This document shows, piece after piece, positions 9,041 to 17,492 of a stretch of 64,000 nucleotides of DNA. The stretch lies in assembly GCA_023424395.1 (NCBI GenBank), contig JAFADY010000063.1, positions 1 to 64,000 on the forward strand, written 5' to 3'. The notes under the pieces are model-generated. The model worked only from the letters and a program-made list of their open reading frames with translations. It was not told the DNA's origin and ran no database searches. Position numbers and translations under genes: made by a program. Each line of letters begins with the position of its first letter. The first letter of the stretch is position 1. This DNA is from Bacteroidota bacterium. GTDB lineage: Bacteria; Bacteroidota; Bacteroidia; Bacteroidales; Dysgonomonadaceae.

Positions 9041-9240
9041 GAGACAATGTTGTTAATGCGCGTTAGCACGATTGGTTTTACAAGTGATTACACCGAACAA
9101 ATATACACATTTTTTGCAGAAAAAATTGATGATTTCTTTTCAACAGCAAATTCTTTTTCACCATTGTCCCGATAAAAATTCTTCATTTTGTTCTGAAATG
9201 ATTTATCAGAAACAATTTCAGCAGATATTCAGAGTTATAG

Positions 9241-9432
9241 GGCTCGAAGAGCCAAATTTACATAACCGTATGCAAGCGTAGCGCAGCTTACGGTGTAAAT
9301 ACATCCAAGACCTCGACCCGAAGTGGTCGAACTTCTACAAAGTACTGCCTTTCAGGCAGAATTTTTAAGGAGTATCCGTTACCGTAGGCTGTGCGCGTTC
9401 CTCGCTTGCATACGTCCCGATTGCTATCGGGA
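9241..9432. repeat. Cluster of short hairpins in a 540-bp gene-free stretch
   Basis: The stretch 9041-9580 holds no supportable gene. Within it are at least five inverted repeats: GGCTC/GAGCC at 9241-9253, an ATTTACA..TGTAAAT stem with CCGTA/TACGG at about 9255-9300, TCGACC/GGTCGA at 9313-9330, CTGCC/GGCAG at 9345-9359, and TCCCGAT/ATCGGGA at 9415-9432. The density suggests a degenerate dispersed intergenic repeat of Bacteroidota. The DUF3078 reading frame is open through it by chance. Confidence 0.5.
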
Positions 9433-9580
9433 GAAATATCGTCTTTCAGGCGAGAAGTGTTTAAAAATGTGGAAACTGTGCTTCATTTTACCGCTTATTG
9501 TGTCGGTTTGTGAGGTTTTTAATGGAAAATCATGTAAATTTGCATTTCGAAAACAAAAGAAAATGTCAAATAACACAATT

Positions 9581-10942
9581 ATGAAACAAGTTACTTTGTT
9601 TATCATTTTTTTGCTCGCGCTTTCCGATGGCTATTCTCAGCAAATAGTCCGGCCGTTGAATCAAGATACGAAAACCGTTCCGTTGGATTCGATGTACCGG
9701 CGGTCGCCGAGCGGAACGCTGCAACTTCCCGATGATCTTTATAACCAAAATACATTGCGCGGACTGGGCTTTCGCGACACCATGTTTTACAGCCCCTTGT
9801 ATTTACCTGTAATTTACACCGGGAATATGTTGCCCAGGGATTTAAATTTTTACTCAACGCAAGACTCTTCGAGTTTGGGAGTTCTGATTCCGCAGGAGCA
9901 AACATTCGCGCCTCGCTTAAGAAGCGCCGATTTTGTAAACGCCGTCCGCAGAAACTATTATTTAACCCATCCCGACATGGTAAAATATTCCGTCGCTCAT
10001 TTCGATACTATTCCTGCGGCTATTACGCGCGAAGATGTTACAGAAAATTTCAATCCGTTCAAAGAGCTTATTTCCACAGAAACTAATTATTCTTTAGAAG
10101 CGCCACAGGTGGAGGGAGTTGAGATACGAAGAAAGTACTGGATTTTTTCGGGTGAACATTCTTTGCAATTCTCGCAAAACTATTTTTCCGATAATTGGCA
10201 CAAGGGCGGAACCAGTAATCTGAATATCAATAATTACCATGTATTGAGGCTGAATTATAAGAAAGATAAAGTTAAATTCAACAACACCATCGAGTGGCGA
10301 TTATCGGTTTATAATGCGCCGGAAGACAGCATCAGGAAATATAGAATAGGACAGGATCTCATCCGCTATTTCGGCGATTTCGGTATCGATGCTTTTATCA
10401 AAAACTGGTCGTACTCTGCCAATTTAGATGTCCGGTCGCAATTATTCAACAATTACGCGCCCAATTCAAACGAACTTCGTTCGGCATTTCTTTCGCCATT
10501 ATACGTAAATGCCGGTATCGGTTTGCGTTACACGCTGGATAAGAAATCGGAAAAAGTAAGGCATCGCCGCACGAGGATCAATCTGCATTTAGCGCCTATT
10601 TCCGTTAACTACAAGTATGTAGCCAACGAAAATGTGGATGTTACCCGATTCGGTATCGACGAAGGAAAAAGATCGAGTTTCGATATCGGTTCCACCATTA
10701 CCGGAGAACTTATATACGATTTCAACAAATACATTACCTGGACTTCGCGGTTGAAATATTTTACCAGCTATCATAAAGTGGAATCGGAATTTGAAAATAC
10801 GTTGAATATGGCGTTGACGAACGCTTTCTCAACAATTATTTATGTGAACTTGCGCTACGACGACGGCGTTCCGCCCGACCCGCGATTCAAGTATTTGCAG
10901 ATTAACCAAATGTTGAGTTTCGGGCTTAATTACAAATGGTAA
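9581..10942 (+). CDS. DUF3078 domain outer-membrane-associated protein
   Basis: This protein of 453 residues begins with the signal peptide MKQVTLFIIFLLALSDGYSQ. The C-terminal two thirds match DUF3078 by eye: FSQNYFSDNWHKGGTSNLNINN, followed by many alternating hydrophobic strands and a C-terminal aromatic residue (FGLNYKW), as in outer-membrane beta-barrels. The function of the family is unknown. The start at 9581 was chosen because the signal peptide begins there; an ATG at 9563 (MSNNTI) is also possible. The frame stays open further upstream only through repeat-like noncoding DNA. Confidence 0.85.
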   Translation: MKQVTLFIIFLLALSDGYSQQIVRPLNQDTKTVPLDSMYRRSPSGTLQLPDDLYNQNTLRGLGFRDTMFYSPLYLPVIYTGNMLPRDLNFYSTQDSSSLGVLIPQEQTFAPRLRSADFVNAVRRNYYLTHPDMVKYSVAHFDTIPAAITREDVTENFNPFKELISTETNYSLEAPQVEGVEIRRKYWIFSGEHSLQFSQNYFSDNWHKGGTSNLNINNYHVLRLNYKKDKVKFNNTIEWRLSVYNAPEDSIRKYRIGQDLIRYFGDFGIDAFIKNWSYSANLDVRSQLFNNYAPNSNELRSAFLSPLYVNAGIGLRYTLDKKSEKVRHRRTRINLHLAPISVNYKYVANENVDVTRFGIDEGKRSSFDIGSTITGELIYDFNKYITWTSRLKYFTSYHKVESEFENTLNMALTNAFSTIIYVNLRYDDGVPPDPRFKYLQINQMLSFGLNYKW

Positions 10943-10957
10943 AAGTAACCCCAACGT

Positions 10958-11908
10958 TTATCGGAAAGAAAAACCGTTGAGGAAATCTTTTATTTTCATC
11001 CTCTTTTTCCCCGATAACTGAATATCGGTGATTTCAATAAAACCATCTTTCACGCTCACGCGTAAGGTGGTTTTGTTGTATGTGGTAAATTCGCCGATAG
11101 GGAAATTGTGTGTTTCGGGAATGAATTTTGTTTCAAAGACCTTGAAGTTCAATAATTCTCCGTTCACTTCAAATTCAGTCCAGGCCGCCGGATAAGGCGA
11201 AAGCCCCCGAACAAAGTTTCGGATTTCTTCTCCCGATTTTTCCCAATCGATCTTGCAATTTTCTTTGAAAAGTTTGGGCGCAGGTTTCAATTCATTTTCA
11301 TTAGAAATAAATCCGCTTTGCGGCCGCGATTTTATCGCGCCGTCAATAACGGCATCGATGGTTTTTAAAACCAAATCAGCTCCCAAAAACATTAATTTAT
11401 CATGAACCGTTTCGGCATTGTCGGTATCGAGAATTTCTATTTTCTCTTGAAAAATAATTTCGCCAGTATCTATTTCGTGCGTCAGAAAAAAAGTGGTAAC
11501 GCCGGTTTGTTTTTCGCCGTTGATAATTGACCAATTGATGGGCGCCGAGCCCCGATATTGCGGCAGTAACGATGCGTGCAGGTTGAAAGTGCCTTTCGGC
11601 GGCATATCCCAAACAACTTCGGGTAACATCCTGAAAGCCACCACGATCTGAATATCGGCTTGCAGTTTTTCCAATTCGCTCAGAAAAACTTCGTTTTTAA
11701 GTTTTTCCGGTTGAAGCACGAGAAGATTTTGTGAAAGCGCGTATTTTTTAACTGCCGACGACTGAAATTGCATGCCTCTGCCGGCGGGTTTATCGGGAGA
11801 AGTAATTATGCCCACAACATTGTAATTGTTTTCTACCAACGCTTTTAACGATTCCACTGCGAATTCGGGCGTCCCCATAAATACAATGCGCAAATCTTCT
11901 TTTTTCAT
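10958..11908 (-). CDS. fmt: Methionyl-tRNA formyltransferase
   Basis: This 316-residue enzyme formylates Met-tRNAfMet with 10-formyl-THF for translation initiation. The N-terminal Rossmann domain starts IVFMGTPEFAVESL, and SPDKPAGRGMQ marks the loop that binds the acceptor stem. The formyl-transfer motif is FNLHASLLPQYRGSAPINW, and the C-terminal OB-fold domain contains VRGLSPYPAAW. The length is normal. It lies 2 bp downstream of the ClC gene on the same strand. Confidence 0.97.
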   Translation of the reverse strand: MKKEDLRIVFMGTPEFAVESLKALVENNYNVVGIITSPDKPAGRGMQFQSSAVKKYALSQNLLVLQPEKLKNEVFLSELEKLQADIQIVVAFRMLPEVVWDMPPKGTFNLHASLLPQYRGSAPINWSIINGEKQTGVTTFFLTHEIDTGEIIFQEKIEILDTDNAETVHDKLMFLGADLVLKTIDAVIDGAIKSRPQSGFISNENELKPAPKLFKENCKIDWEKSGEEIRNFVRGLSPYPAAWTEFEVNGELLNFKVFETKFIPETHNFPIGEFTTYNKTTLRVSVKDGFIEITDIQLSGKKRMKIKDFLNGFSFR

Positions 11909-11910
11909 TT

Positions 11911-13701
11911 TTATTCAAATTCTTCGGAGTAATTTTCAACCAGTACTTCCCGATAGGAGTTGAACACAGAAGACTGCGACAAAATGCCTTTGTACACACC
12001 GTTATCGTCCACCACCGGCAAATTCCATGCTTTGGTATCTTCAAAAGTATTCATTACTTTTTCCATCGGCGTGTTTATATTTATTTTAACAGGCGCGCCC
12101 ACCATAAACCGTTCTACTTTAAACCGGTCGTACAATTCGGGACGGAACATGATGTTGCGGATATCATTCACCAAAACAAGGCCTTGGAACACGCCGTTTT
12201 CTTTAACAACCGGGAATATATTTCTGTTACTGGTAGAAATAATTTTCACCACATCGCCCAAAGTCATCTGTGGATTTACAACCGGGATATCCGTTTCAAG
12301 CAGTTCTTCCACTTTCAGGAAAGTAAGCACTGCTTTGTCTTTGTGGTGAGTGATAAGTTCACCGCTTTTGGCCAATCGCATGGCGTAAATATTGTGTCTC
12401 TCGAAAATTACGATGGTGGCGTAGGAGCAAATGGAAACGATCATCAACGGCAAAAAGAGTTCGTAACCTCCGGTTAATTCTGCAATAAGGAATGTTCCGG
12501 TGAGCGGCGCGTGCATCACGCCGGCCATTACGCCCGCCATACCCATCAACGCGAAATTTTCCTGCGGAAGATACGATGGAAATCCCACTTGATTGATGAT
12601 GTAGGAAAAAACAAATCCCAAAACACATCCTAAAAACAGCGTCGGCGCAAAAACTCCGCCCGTTCCGCCTCCGCCGTTGGTGGCCGTGGTGGCGAATATT
12701 TTGAAAACAAGCACGAATGCCAGAAAAACCACAATCCCCCATCTTCCATTCAAGTTAAAAAAGAAACTTTCGTTCATTAGCTCTTTATATCTTACGCCTC
12801 CGGCAAGGAGTATTTCTATGGAGTTGTAACCTTCGCCGAAGAGGGGAGGCAAAAAGAAAATAAGCACGCTCAAGGTAATTCCTCCCAAAATAAATCGCTT
12901 CCAATAGGCGAGTTTAGCGTAAATGCCTTCGCTCCAACTCATAGACCGGGTAACGTAGAGCGATAATAAACCGCAAACGATGCCCAGCAAAATTACGTAA
13001 GGAATACGTTGCAAGGTAAATGGTTCCACTTGCGAATAAGCAAACATGGCGCTTGGCCCGGTAAGCATATACGAAATGGTTGTGGCGGTAACGGAAGTTA
13101 CCAAGAGCGGCAAAATGGACGACATGGTAAGATCGAGCAAAAGAACCTCTATTACGAACAAAATTCCGGCAATGGGCGCTTTGAAAATTCCGGCGATGGC
13201 GCCTGCCGCCCCGCAGCCTACTAACAACATCAAACTGCGCTGGTCGAGTTTAAAAAATCGTCCAACGTTTGAGCCGATGGCCGAACCCGTCAACACAATA
13301 GGCGCCTCCGCGCCTACGGAACCTCCAAAGCCGATGGTGACGGAGCTTGCAACAAGCGAAGTATACATATTGTGAGGTTTGATGCGGCTTTTTCGTTGCG
13401 AAATGGCATGAAGTATTCTTGTTACGCCATGGCTGATATTATCTTTCACAAAATATCTTACGTACAAGCCGGCCAGTAGAATTCCGATAATGGGGTAAAG
13501 TAAATAGAGATAGTTGGCTCCGGTTTGCTGGAAGTTATCGGTGAGGAAAGTCTGGATAAAATGGATGGCGTGTTTCAGCACAAAAGCCGCTAAGGCTGTA
13601 AGCACGCCCACAATCAGGCACACGAACAACAAAAAAGGGCGCTCCTTTATGTGAGCGCTTCTCCAAAGCAGGAAATTATCGTATATTTTTTGAAAACTCA
13701 T
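11911..13701 (-). CDS. ClC-family chloride/proton transporter with C-terminal CBS pair
   Basis: This protein of about 596 residues has a ClC membrane core of some 430 residues and two CBS domains. The anion-path motif is GGSVGAEAPIV, whose Glu corresponds to the gating Glu of GREGP and suggests H+-coupled exchange. GAAGAIAGIFKAPIAGILFVIE and GGGGTGGVFAPTLFLG are also conserved. The GSGIP loop is replaced by NISHGVTR, so anion selectivity may differ from E. coli ClcA. The CBS repeats (DIPVVNPQMTLGDVV.. and KININTPMEKVM..) may sense nucleotides. The start at 13701 (MSFQKIYDNF) is preferred over an upstream in-frame codon at 13797. Confidence 0.92.
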   Translation of the reverse strand: MSFQKIYDNFLLWRSAHIKERPFLLFVCLIVGVLTALAAFVLKHAIHFIQTFLTDNFQQTGANYLYLLYPIIGILLAGLYVRYFVKDNISHGVTRILHAISQRKSRIKPHNMYTSLVASSVTIGFGGSVGAEAPIVLTGSAIGSNVGRFFKLDQRSLMLLVGCGAAGAIAGIFKAPIAGILFVIEVLLLDLTMSSILPLLVTSVTATTISYMLTGPSAMFAYSQVEPFTLQRIPYVILLGIVCGLLSLYVTRSMSWSEGIYAKLAYWKRFILGGITLSVLIFFLPPLFGEGYNSIEILLAGGVRYKELMNESFFFNLNGRWGIVVFLAFVLVFKIFATTATNGGGGTGGVFAPTLFLGCVLGFVFSYIINQVGFPSYLPQENFALMGMAGVMAGVMHAPLTGTFLIAELTGGYELFLPLMIVSICSYATIVIFERHNIYAMRLAKSGELITHHKDKAVLTFLKVEELLETDIPVVNPQMTLGDVVKIISTSNRNIFPVVKENGVFQGLVLVNDIRNIMFRPELYDRFKVERFMVGAPVKININTPMEKVMNTFEDTKAWNLPVVDDNGVYKGILSQSSVFNSYREVLVENYSEEFE

Positions 13702-13845
13702 CGGAAAAAAATCGTTGCCTAAATTAGCTGCTACAAAAGTATAAAAAAAGACGGAGAAAGGGGATGATATTATCGGTATCTTGGTATGGGTTAGCAATAA
13801 GTGGGTTTTTTCTTCTTTGTAGGGATGGGTTTCTAACTTATGATT

Positions 13846-13992
13846 ATCTCTTTCAATACTTTAATTACGGGTTTCGATAGTTTGATTGCGGGCTTCAATA
13901 GTTTGATTATGGGTTTCGATAACGTAATTGCCTCTTTCGAGACTTTGATTATAGGTTTCTATAATGTAATTGTCTCTTTGGCTTCCGTCAAG
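13846..13992 (+). repeat. 21-bp tandem repeat, seven units, open as a 7-residue repeat
   Basis: Seven consecutive 21-bp units (13846, 13867, 13888, 13909, 13930, 13951, 13972) read in one frame as ISFNTLI, TGFDSLI, AGFNSLI, MGFDNVI, ASFETLI, IGFYNVI and VSLASVK. Phe or Leu and the final hydrophobic residue recur in every unit. An ATG at 13840 opens the frame, which runs to 14178 through unrelated repeat DNA. Translation is not shown; the array may be a minisatellite that happens to lack stop codons. Confidence 0.75.
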
Positions 13993-14098
13993 ACGGAATG
14001 TAACATCTGCCCCTCGAAGGAACAACGTGCTGATAATATTTATAGTAGTGATAATTTTAGCGGGGATGCCACGCGAAAGATTCGCGCGGCAGCGGGGA
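13981..14098. repeat. Hairpin repeat R2, copy A
   Basis: It opens with CTTCCGT..ACGGAATGTAACATCTGC and closes with GGATGCCACGCGAAAGATTCGCG then CGGCAGCGGGG. TTCCGT/ACGGAA and CGCGAA/TTCGCG form two stems. Both ends recur almost unchanged at 14782-14848, but this copy holds about 45 extra bases in the middle. It stands just before the small gene at 14199. Confidence 0.8.
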
Positions 14099-14198
14099 AT
14101 TGGAGCAGGTGGTGGTGGGTCGGCAAATATAGGTTCCGTAACATATGGAAAGAAATTCTTTCATTTTTGGCAGTTTAATAATTTAGTAGGATATTAAT

Positions 14199-14630
14199 AT
14201 GAATCCATCAAAAATATTATATGAGATTGAAAAGATTATCCCATTCAAAAAAATCGCACCTGTCTTCATCATTATGGGAATCATTTCTTTATTTTTGATC
14301 ATTGGGACAATTTTTTCTGATAGTAAAACAAATAAATACTTTTATGAAGCAGCAATTATTGGAGAGATTAAAGATTCATGTCAACTAAGACAATACATTT
14401 GGTATAAAATCGGAGAAGATTGGTTTATTTTACTAAGTAATCGCACTGATGATTTATTGATTGGAGACTCAATTTATAAAAAAGCAAATAGTAACATGAT
14501 TGAAAGAGTAATAAAGTATAAAGGTGAAATAAAGGATATTGGATTTAAAACTTCAAGAACAATTCCCTCATTGGCGCAAGTTTCTAACTTGTGTCCAAAA
14601 CAACAGCAGTTTTCAACTGCGATAAAATAA
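14199..14630 (+). CDS. Small single-pass membrane protein, C-terminus overwritten by repeat
   Basis: This unrecognised 143-residue protein has one strong N-terminal hydrophobic segment (IAPVFIIMGIISLFLIIGTIF, about residues 20-40) and a polar, Lys- and Ile-rich remainder. It is AT-rich compared with neighbouring housekeeping genes, a possible sign of transfer. From about residue 125 the protein (SLAQVSNLCPKQQQF) is encoded by repeat R1 copy A, including the stop codon, so the native C-terminus has probably been replaced. It sits between R2 copy A and R1 copy A. Confidence 0.5.
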   Translation: MNPSKILYEIEKIIPFKKIAPVFIIMGIISLFLIIGTIFSDSKTNKYFYEAAIIGEIKDSCQLRQYIWYKIGEDWFILLSNRTDDLLIGDSIYKKANSNMIERVIKYKGEIKDIGFKTSRTIPSLAQVSNLCPKQQQFSTAIK

Positions 14631-14724
14631 ACAATTATCCCGCAGAGGCGGGGTAGTTTTTCCACCCGTCAGACCGCTCTACTTGTCCGCCCACTGGCGG
14701 AAGCGGTCAGACGGATTGGGATAT
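14571..14724. repeat. Hairpin repeat R1, copy A (about 154 bp)
   Basis: It begins TTGGCGCAAGTT and ends GACGGATTGGGATA, and is nearly identical to 15282-15434. It contains several stems in a row: CAAGTT/AACTTG, GCAGTT/AACTGC, CCCGC/GCGGG, and CCGC..GCGG near the end. Such dense structure fits a mobile or recombinational repeat better than a simple terminator. It supplies the last codons of the preceding gene. Confidence 0.85.
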
Positions 14725-14781
14725 ATTATACATTTTACTTTTATTTTTATATTTGCGTGACGAACTACAAATATTTTCGGG

Positions 14782-14848
14782 GCTTCCGTAAAGGCGGAAT
14801 GTAACATCTGCGCGGATGCCACGTGAAAGATTCGCGCGGCAGCGGGGG
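14782..14848. repeat. Hairpin repeat R2, copy B
   Basis: This 67-bp copy has the same two ends as copy A at 13981 but lacks the central insertion. It stands about 80 bp before the second small gene, so the order R2-gene-R1 is repeated. Confidence 0.8.
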
Positions 14849-14927
14849 AAATATAATCTACTATGAATTATTTTTTATGGTGAAGGTTTTTACATAGAGA
14901 AGAAAAACAGAAAATGGCAAAAAAATA

Positions 14928-15336
14928 ATGAAAAAAAAGTGAATTGGACAATTATTATTATTGTTTTACTGAATGTTTTCGTAATTTTATTTATAAAACT
15001 ACATGATCAGAACAAATATATTAAAACAAAAAATGGAATAGAAAAGGACGGAGAATTTGGAATGTGTAAAGTTACTCTATTTTCCTCAGGAACATTACGG
15101 CAAGTTGGCACAATTGCAATTTCTTATCAATACAAAGATAATATTATGAAGGAGGTATTGTGGGTCCTTATACAAAAAGAGTGGAAAAAGGTGATAGTTA
15201 TATTGTTATGTTCGACTCTACTAATTTGAAGCATTGTGTTGTTTTATACGATTATCCTGTAACCGATAGTTTGCCCTCCAATTGGCGCAAGTTTTTAACT
15301 TGTGTCCAAAACAACAGCAGTTTTCAACTGCGATAA
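14928..15336 (+). pseudogene. Small membrane-protein gene with two apparent frameshifts
   Basis: An ATG at 14928 runs into TGA after eight A residues; one more A would join it to the frame that begins KVNWTIIIIVLLNVFVILF, a membrane anchor. That frame continues to YQYKD near 15140. Homologous-looking sequence then resumes in another frame (YYEGGIVGPYTKRVEKGDSYIVMF, then VVLYDYPVTD). Both shifts fit single-base losses. The pattern of TM anchor, YEGG and KGD..IVMFD resembles small orphan Bacteroidota proteins. The end (NWRKFLTCVQNN) is encoded by repeat R1 copy B. Decay or sequencing errors in homopolymers are both possible. Confidence 0.55.
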
Positions 15337-15434
15337 AATAAACAATTATCCCGCAGCGGCGGGATAGTTTTTCCACCCGTCAGACCGCTCTACTTGTCCG
15401 ACTACTGGCGGAAGCGGCCAGACGGATTGGGATA
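15282..15434. repeat. Hairpin repeat R1, copy B (about 153 bp)
   Basis: It is nearly identical to 14571-14724, with the same start TTGGCGCAAGTT, internal stems and end GACGGATTGGGATA. It overlaps the end of the broken gene at 14928. Confidence 0.85.
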
Positions 15435-15473
15435 ACGTGGCAAATGCCGACGGAAATGACGAACGAGCGTCGG

Positions 15474-15515
15474 ACACCTTTTTCAAAGTTCAAAACTTTG
15501 ACAAAGGTGTTTTTC
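15474..15515 (+). terminator. Hairpin terminator of the CTTTGACAAAG family
   Basis: ACACCTTTTTCAAAGTT (15474-15490) pairs with AACTTTGACAAAGGTGT (15494-15510) with one mismatch, followed by TTTT. The T-run is on the plus strand, though the minus-strand sugar transferase gene also ends here. The same core recurs at 21856, 49211 and 50345. Confidence 0.7.
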
Positions 15516-15516
15516 A

Positions 15517-16926
15517 TTACACCCCTCTTCCTTTTAACATCACGTAAATGGTTTGCAGCAGCACTTTAACATCGGAGTAGAGCGAGGCGTTTTGGAGGTA
15601 TTGTATATCGATTTCAGTACGGACGATCATTTCACGCACATTTTTGGTGTAGCCGTTCTCTACCGCGGCTTGCGATGTGATGCCTGGGCGAACCAACTGC
15701 AACAGGTAGATCAGGGGCGTATAGGCGGCAATCTTTTCGATGTAATATTCCCTTTCGGGGCGCGGGCCGATAATGGACATATCGCCTTTTACCACGTTCC
15801 AAAATTGCGGCAGTTCGTCTAATCGGTACATCCGCAGTATTTTTCCCAATTTGGTAACTCGGTTGTCGTTGGGGTGCGAAAGGGCAGGGCCGCCTGACTC
15901 GGCATCATCCTGCATGGATCTGAACTTGTAGGCTTTGAATGTTTTTCCGTTTAGCCCTAAGCGCTCTTGGGTATAGATCACCGGCCCCCTGGAATCGGAC
16001 TTGATGAGGAGGGCGATAAGCAACAGCAGCGGGGATAAGATAAGAAGGAAGAAGAGCGAAAATGCTGTCTCGAAAAACATCTTGATATTTTTTTCGGCCT
16101 CAGAAGTTTTTACCGCATACAGGTCGATAAGTTCCGAGCGGCTTTTCGACTGGTAATAATTTTTTCCGAAAGAAGGGCTTAATGAGCCTTTTTGTACCTT
16201 TACGGGCAAATAATATTGATAGAAATAATAAAATTCGTTGAGGTTAGATTCATTGATATTAAATCCGTTGATAAGAATTTCGTCAATATCATTCTCTTCT
16301 ATAAATTCTTTCAATTGAGATTCATCTACAATAATGTTTGAAGGAATTTCTTTCTTTATCCTTCTTTCGGAATGGTTAACGTATCCTTTAATATCGTAGC
16401 CGAATCGGCTTTCTTTGATCTGGTTGTAGAAATGGAGGTCGTTTTTTCCGGTTCCCACAAATATTGCTTTGAATTGCATTTTCCCTGATGCAATAAGCCC
16501 TTTTAGATACGAAGCAATTATGAGCCGGATAAAAATTACGCAAGCTCCCGTGAATATAAACAGAAAAAAAATCAATCGATATTGAGCTAAGTTATTGATG
16601 TTGTCGTCGTCGATAAGCACGATCATGAAAATAATCACCGACCCGATCGCGGTGGAAACAAAGGTGTTTAAAAAAATATCGACCTGCGCTTTGCGGAGCG
16701 GTTTATTGTAAAATCCGGAAAAGAAATAGATGGCAAGCCAGATAAAAGGAACTATAAGCAGCACCTGCAATGTGCGCGGATGCTGAAAAAATTGGGCAAC
16801 CGAAGGGAAAGCCTGGTTGAAAAGCGGTACCGTTTCGTACCGGAAAAGGCTGAACAAAGACCAAGCGATGGCGGTGAATACCAGATCGCCAAGTAAAAAC
16901 AGCAGTATGGCTTTTGTTTTGTTCAC
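15517..16926 (-). CDS. Undecaprenyl-phosphate sugar phosphotransferase (WcaJ/WbaP type)
   Basis: This 469-residue membrane enzyme has N-terminal hydrophobic helices, a Rossmann-like middle region (KAIFVGTGKNDLHF) and a C-terminal bacterial sugar transferase domain. The catalytic domain shows FKAYKFRSMQDDAE, RMYRLDELPQFWNV, MSIIGPRPEREYY and RPGITSQAA. Such enzymes start surface polysaccharide synthesis by moving a sugar-1-phosphate from a nucleotide sugar to undecaprenyl phosphate. The start overlaps the stop of the TsaC gene by 4 bp, indicating translational coupling. Confidence 0.93.
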   Translation of the reverse strand: MNKTKAILLFLLGDLVFTAIAWSLFSLFRYETVPLFNQAFPSVAQFFQHPRTLQVLLIVPFIWLAIYFFSGFYNKPLRKAQVDIFLNTFVSTAIGSVIIFMIVLIDDDNINNLAQYRLIFFLFIFTGACVIFIRLIIASYLKGLIASGKMQFKAIFVGTGKNDLHFYNQIKESRFGYDIKGYVNHSERRIKKEIPSNIIVDESQLKEFIEENDIDEILINGFNINESNLNEFYYFYQYYLPVKVQKGSLSPSFGKNYYQSKSRSELIDLYAVKTSEAEKNIKMFFETAFSLFFLLILSPLLLLIALLIKSDSRGPVIYTQERLGLNGKTFKAYKFRSMQDDAESGGPALSHPNDNRVTKLGKILRMYRLDELPQFWNVVKGDMSIIGPRPEREYYIEKIAAYTPLIYLLQLVRPGITSQAAVENGYTKNVREMIVRTEIDIQYLQNASLYSDVKVLLQTIYVMLKGRGV

Positions 16927-17486
16927 TTTCTGATAATATGGATCGTTCCGTTTTTGGATAGTTTGACTATGCTTGACGCTTGCGCTTTGACGGTTTCTTT
17001 TTGCCTGTATGCCGCCACGTAATCGACTGATTTTTTTATTTCGGGGCTTATTTTCTTAAAAAAATCGGGAGCGGCTTCGCCGCTTATGTTTGCCGAAGTG
17101 GAAACAATGGGTTTGCGAAATTGTTTGCACAACTCGCGCGAGAACTGCTCGTCGGTAATGCGGATGCCGATGGAGCCGTCGTCGGCAATGAGGTTCGGCG
17201 CCAGGTTTTTTGCGCCGTCGTAAATAATGGTCAACGGTTTTTCCGAAAGCTCAATCAAATCCCAGGCAATTTCGGGGACTTCGTTCAGGTAAGTTTGCAA
17301 TTTTGCCGGATTGTCCAGCAAAACCAACATCGATTTGGTATCGTCGCGCCGCTTTATTTCGTAAACGCGTTTCACCGCTTCTTCGTTGGTGGCATCGCAA
17401 CCTATTCCCCAAATGGTATCGGTGGGATAAAGAATAACTCCGCCGTTACGTAAAACATCACACGCTTTTTTTATATCTTCCTGCAT
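16923..17486 (-). CDS. tsaC: L-threonylcarbamoyladenylate synthase (Sua5/YrdC type)
   Basis: This 187-residue protein is a single YrdC domain that makes threonylcarbamoyl-AMP for the t6A37 modification of ANN-reading tRNAs. Motifs are GGVILYPTDTIWGIGCDA, YEIKRRDDTKSMLVLL (the KRRxxxK nucleotide site), IGIRITDEQF and KPIVSTSANISGE. The C-terminal Sua5 domain is absent, as in TsaC. It lies 6 bp after the GNAT gene and overlaps the sugar transferase by 4 bp, so these genes form a tight run. Confidence 0.93.
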   Translation of the reverse strand: MQEDIKKACDVLRNGGVILYPTDTIWGIGCDATNEEAVKRVYEIKRRDDTKSMLVLLDNPAKLQTYLNEVPEIAWDLIELSEKPLTIIYDGAKNLAPNLIADDGSIGIRITDEQFSRELCKQFRKPIVSTSANISGEAAPDFFKKISPEIKKSVDYVAAYRQKETVKAQASSIVKLSKNGTIHIIRK

Positions 17487-17492
17487 GGCATT

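Noticed and set aside
9323..9580. N-terminal extension of the DUF3078 protein by 86 codons
   Set aside because: The extension is the translation of hairpin-rich noncoding DNA, and a clean signal peptide starts at 9581.
14571..15434. Retron or group II intron RNA
   Set aside because: The repeats are structured but no reverse transcriptase or intron domain is present.
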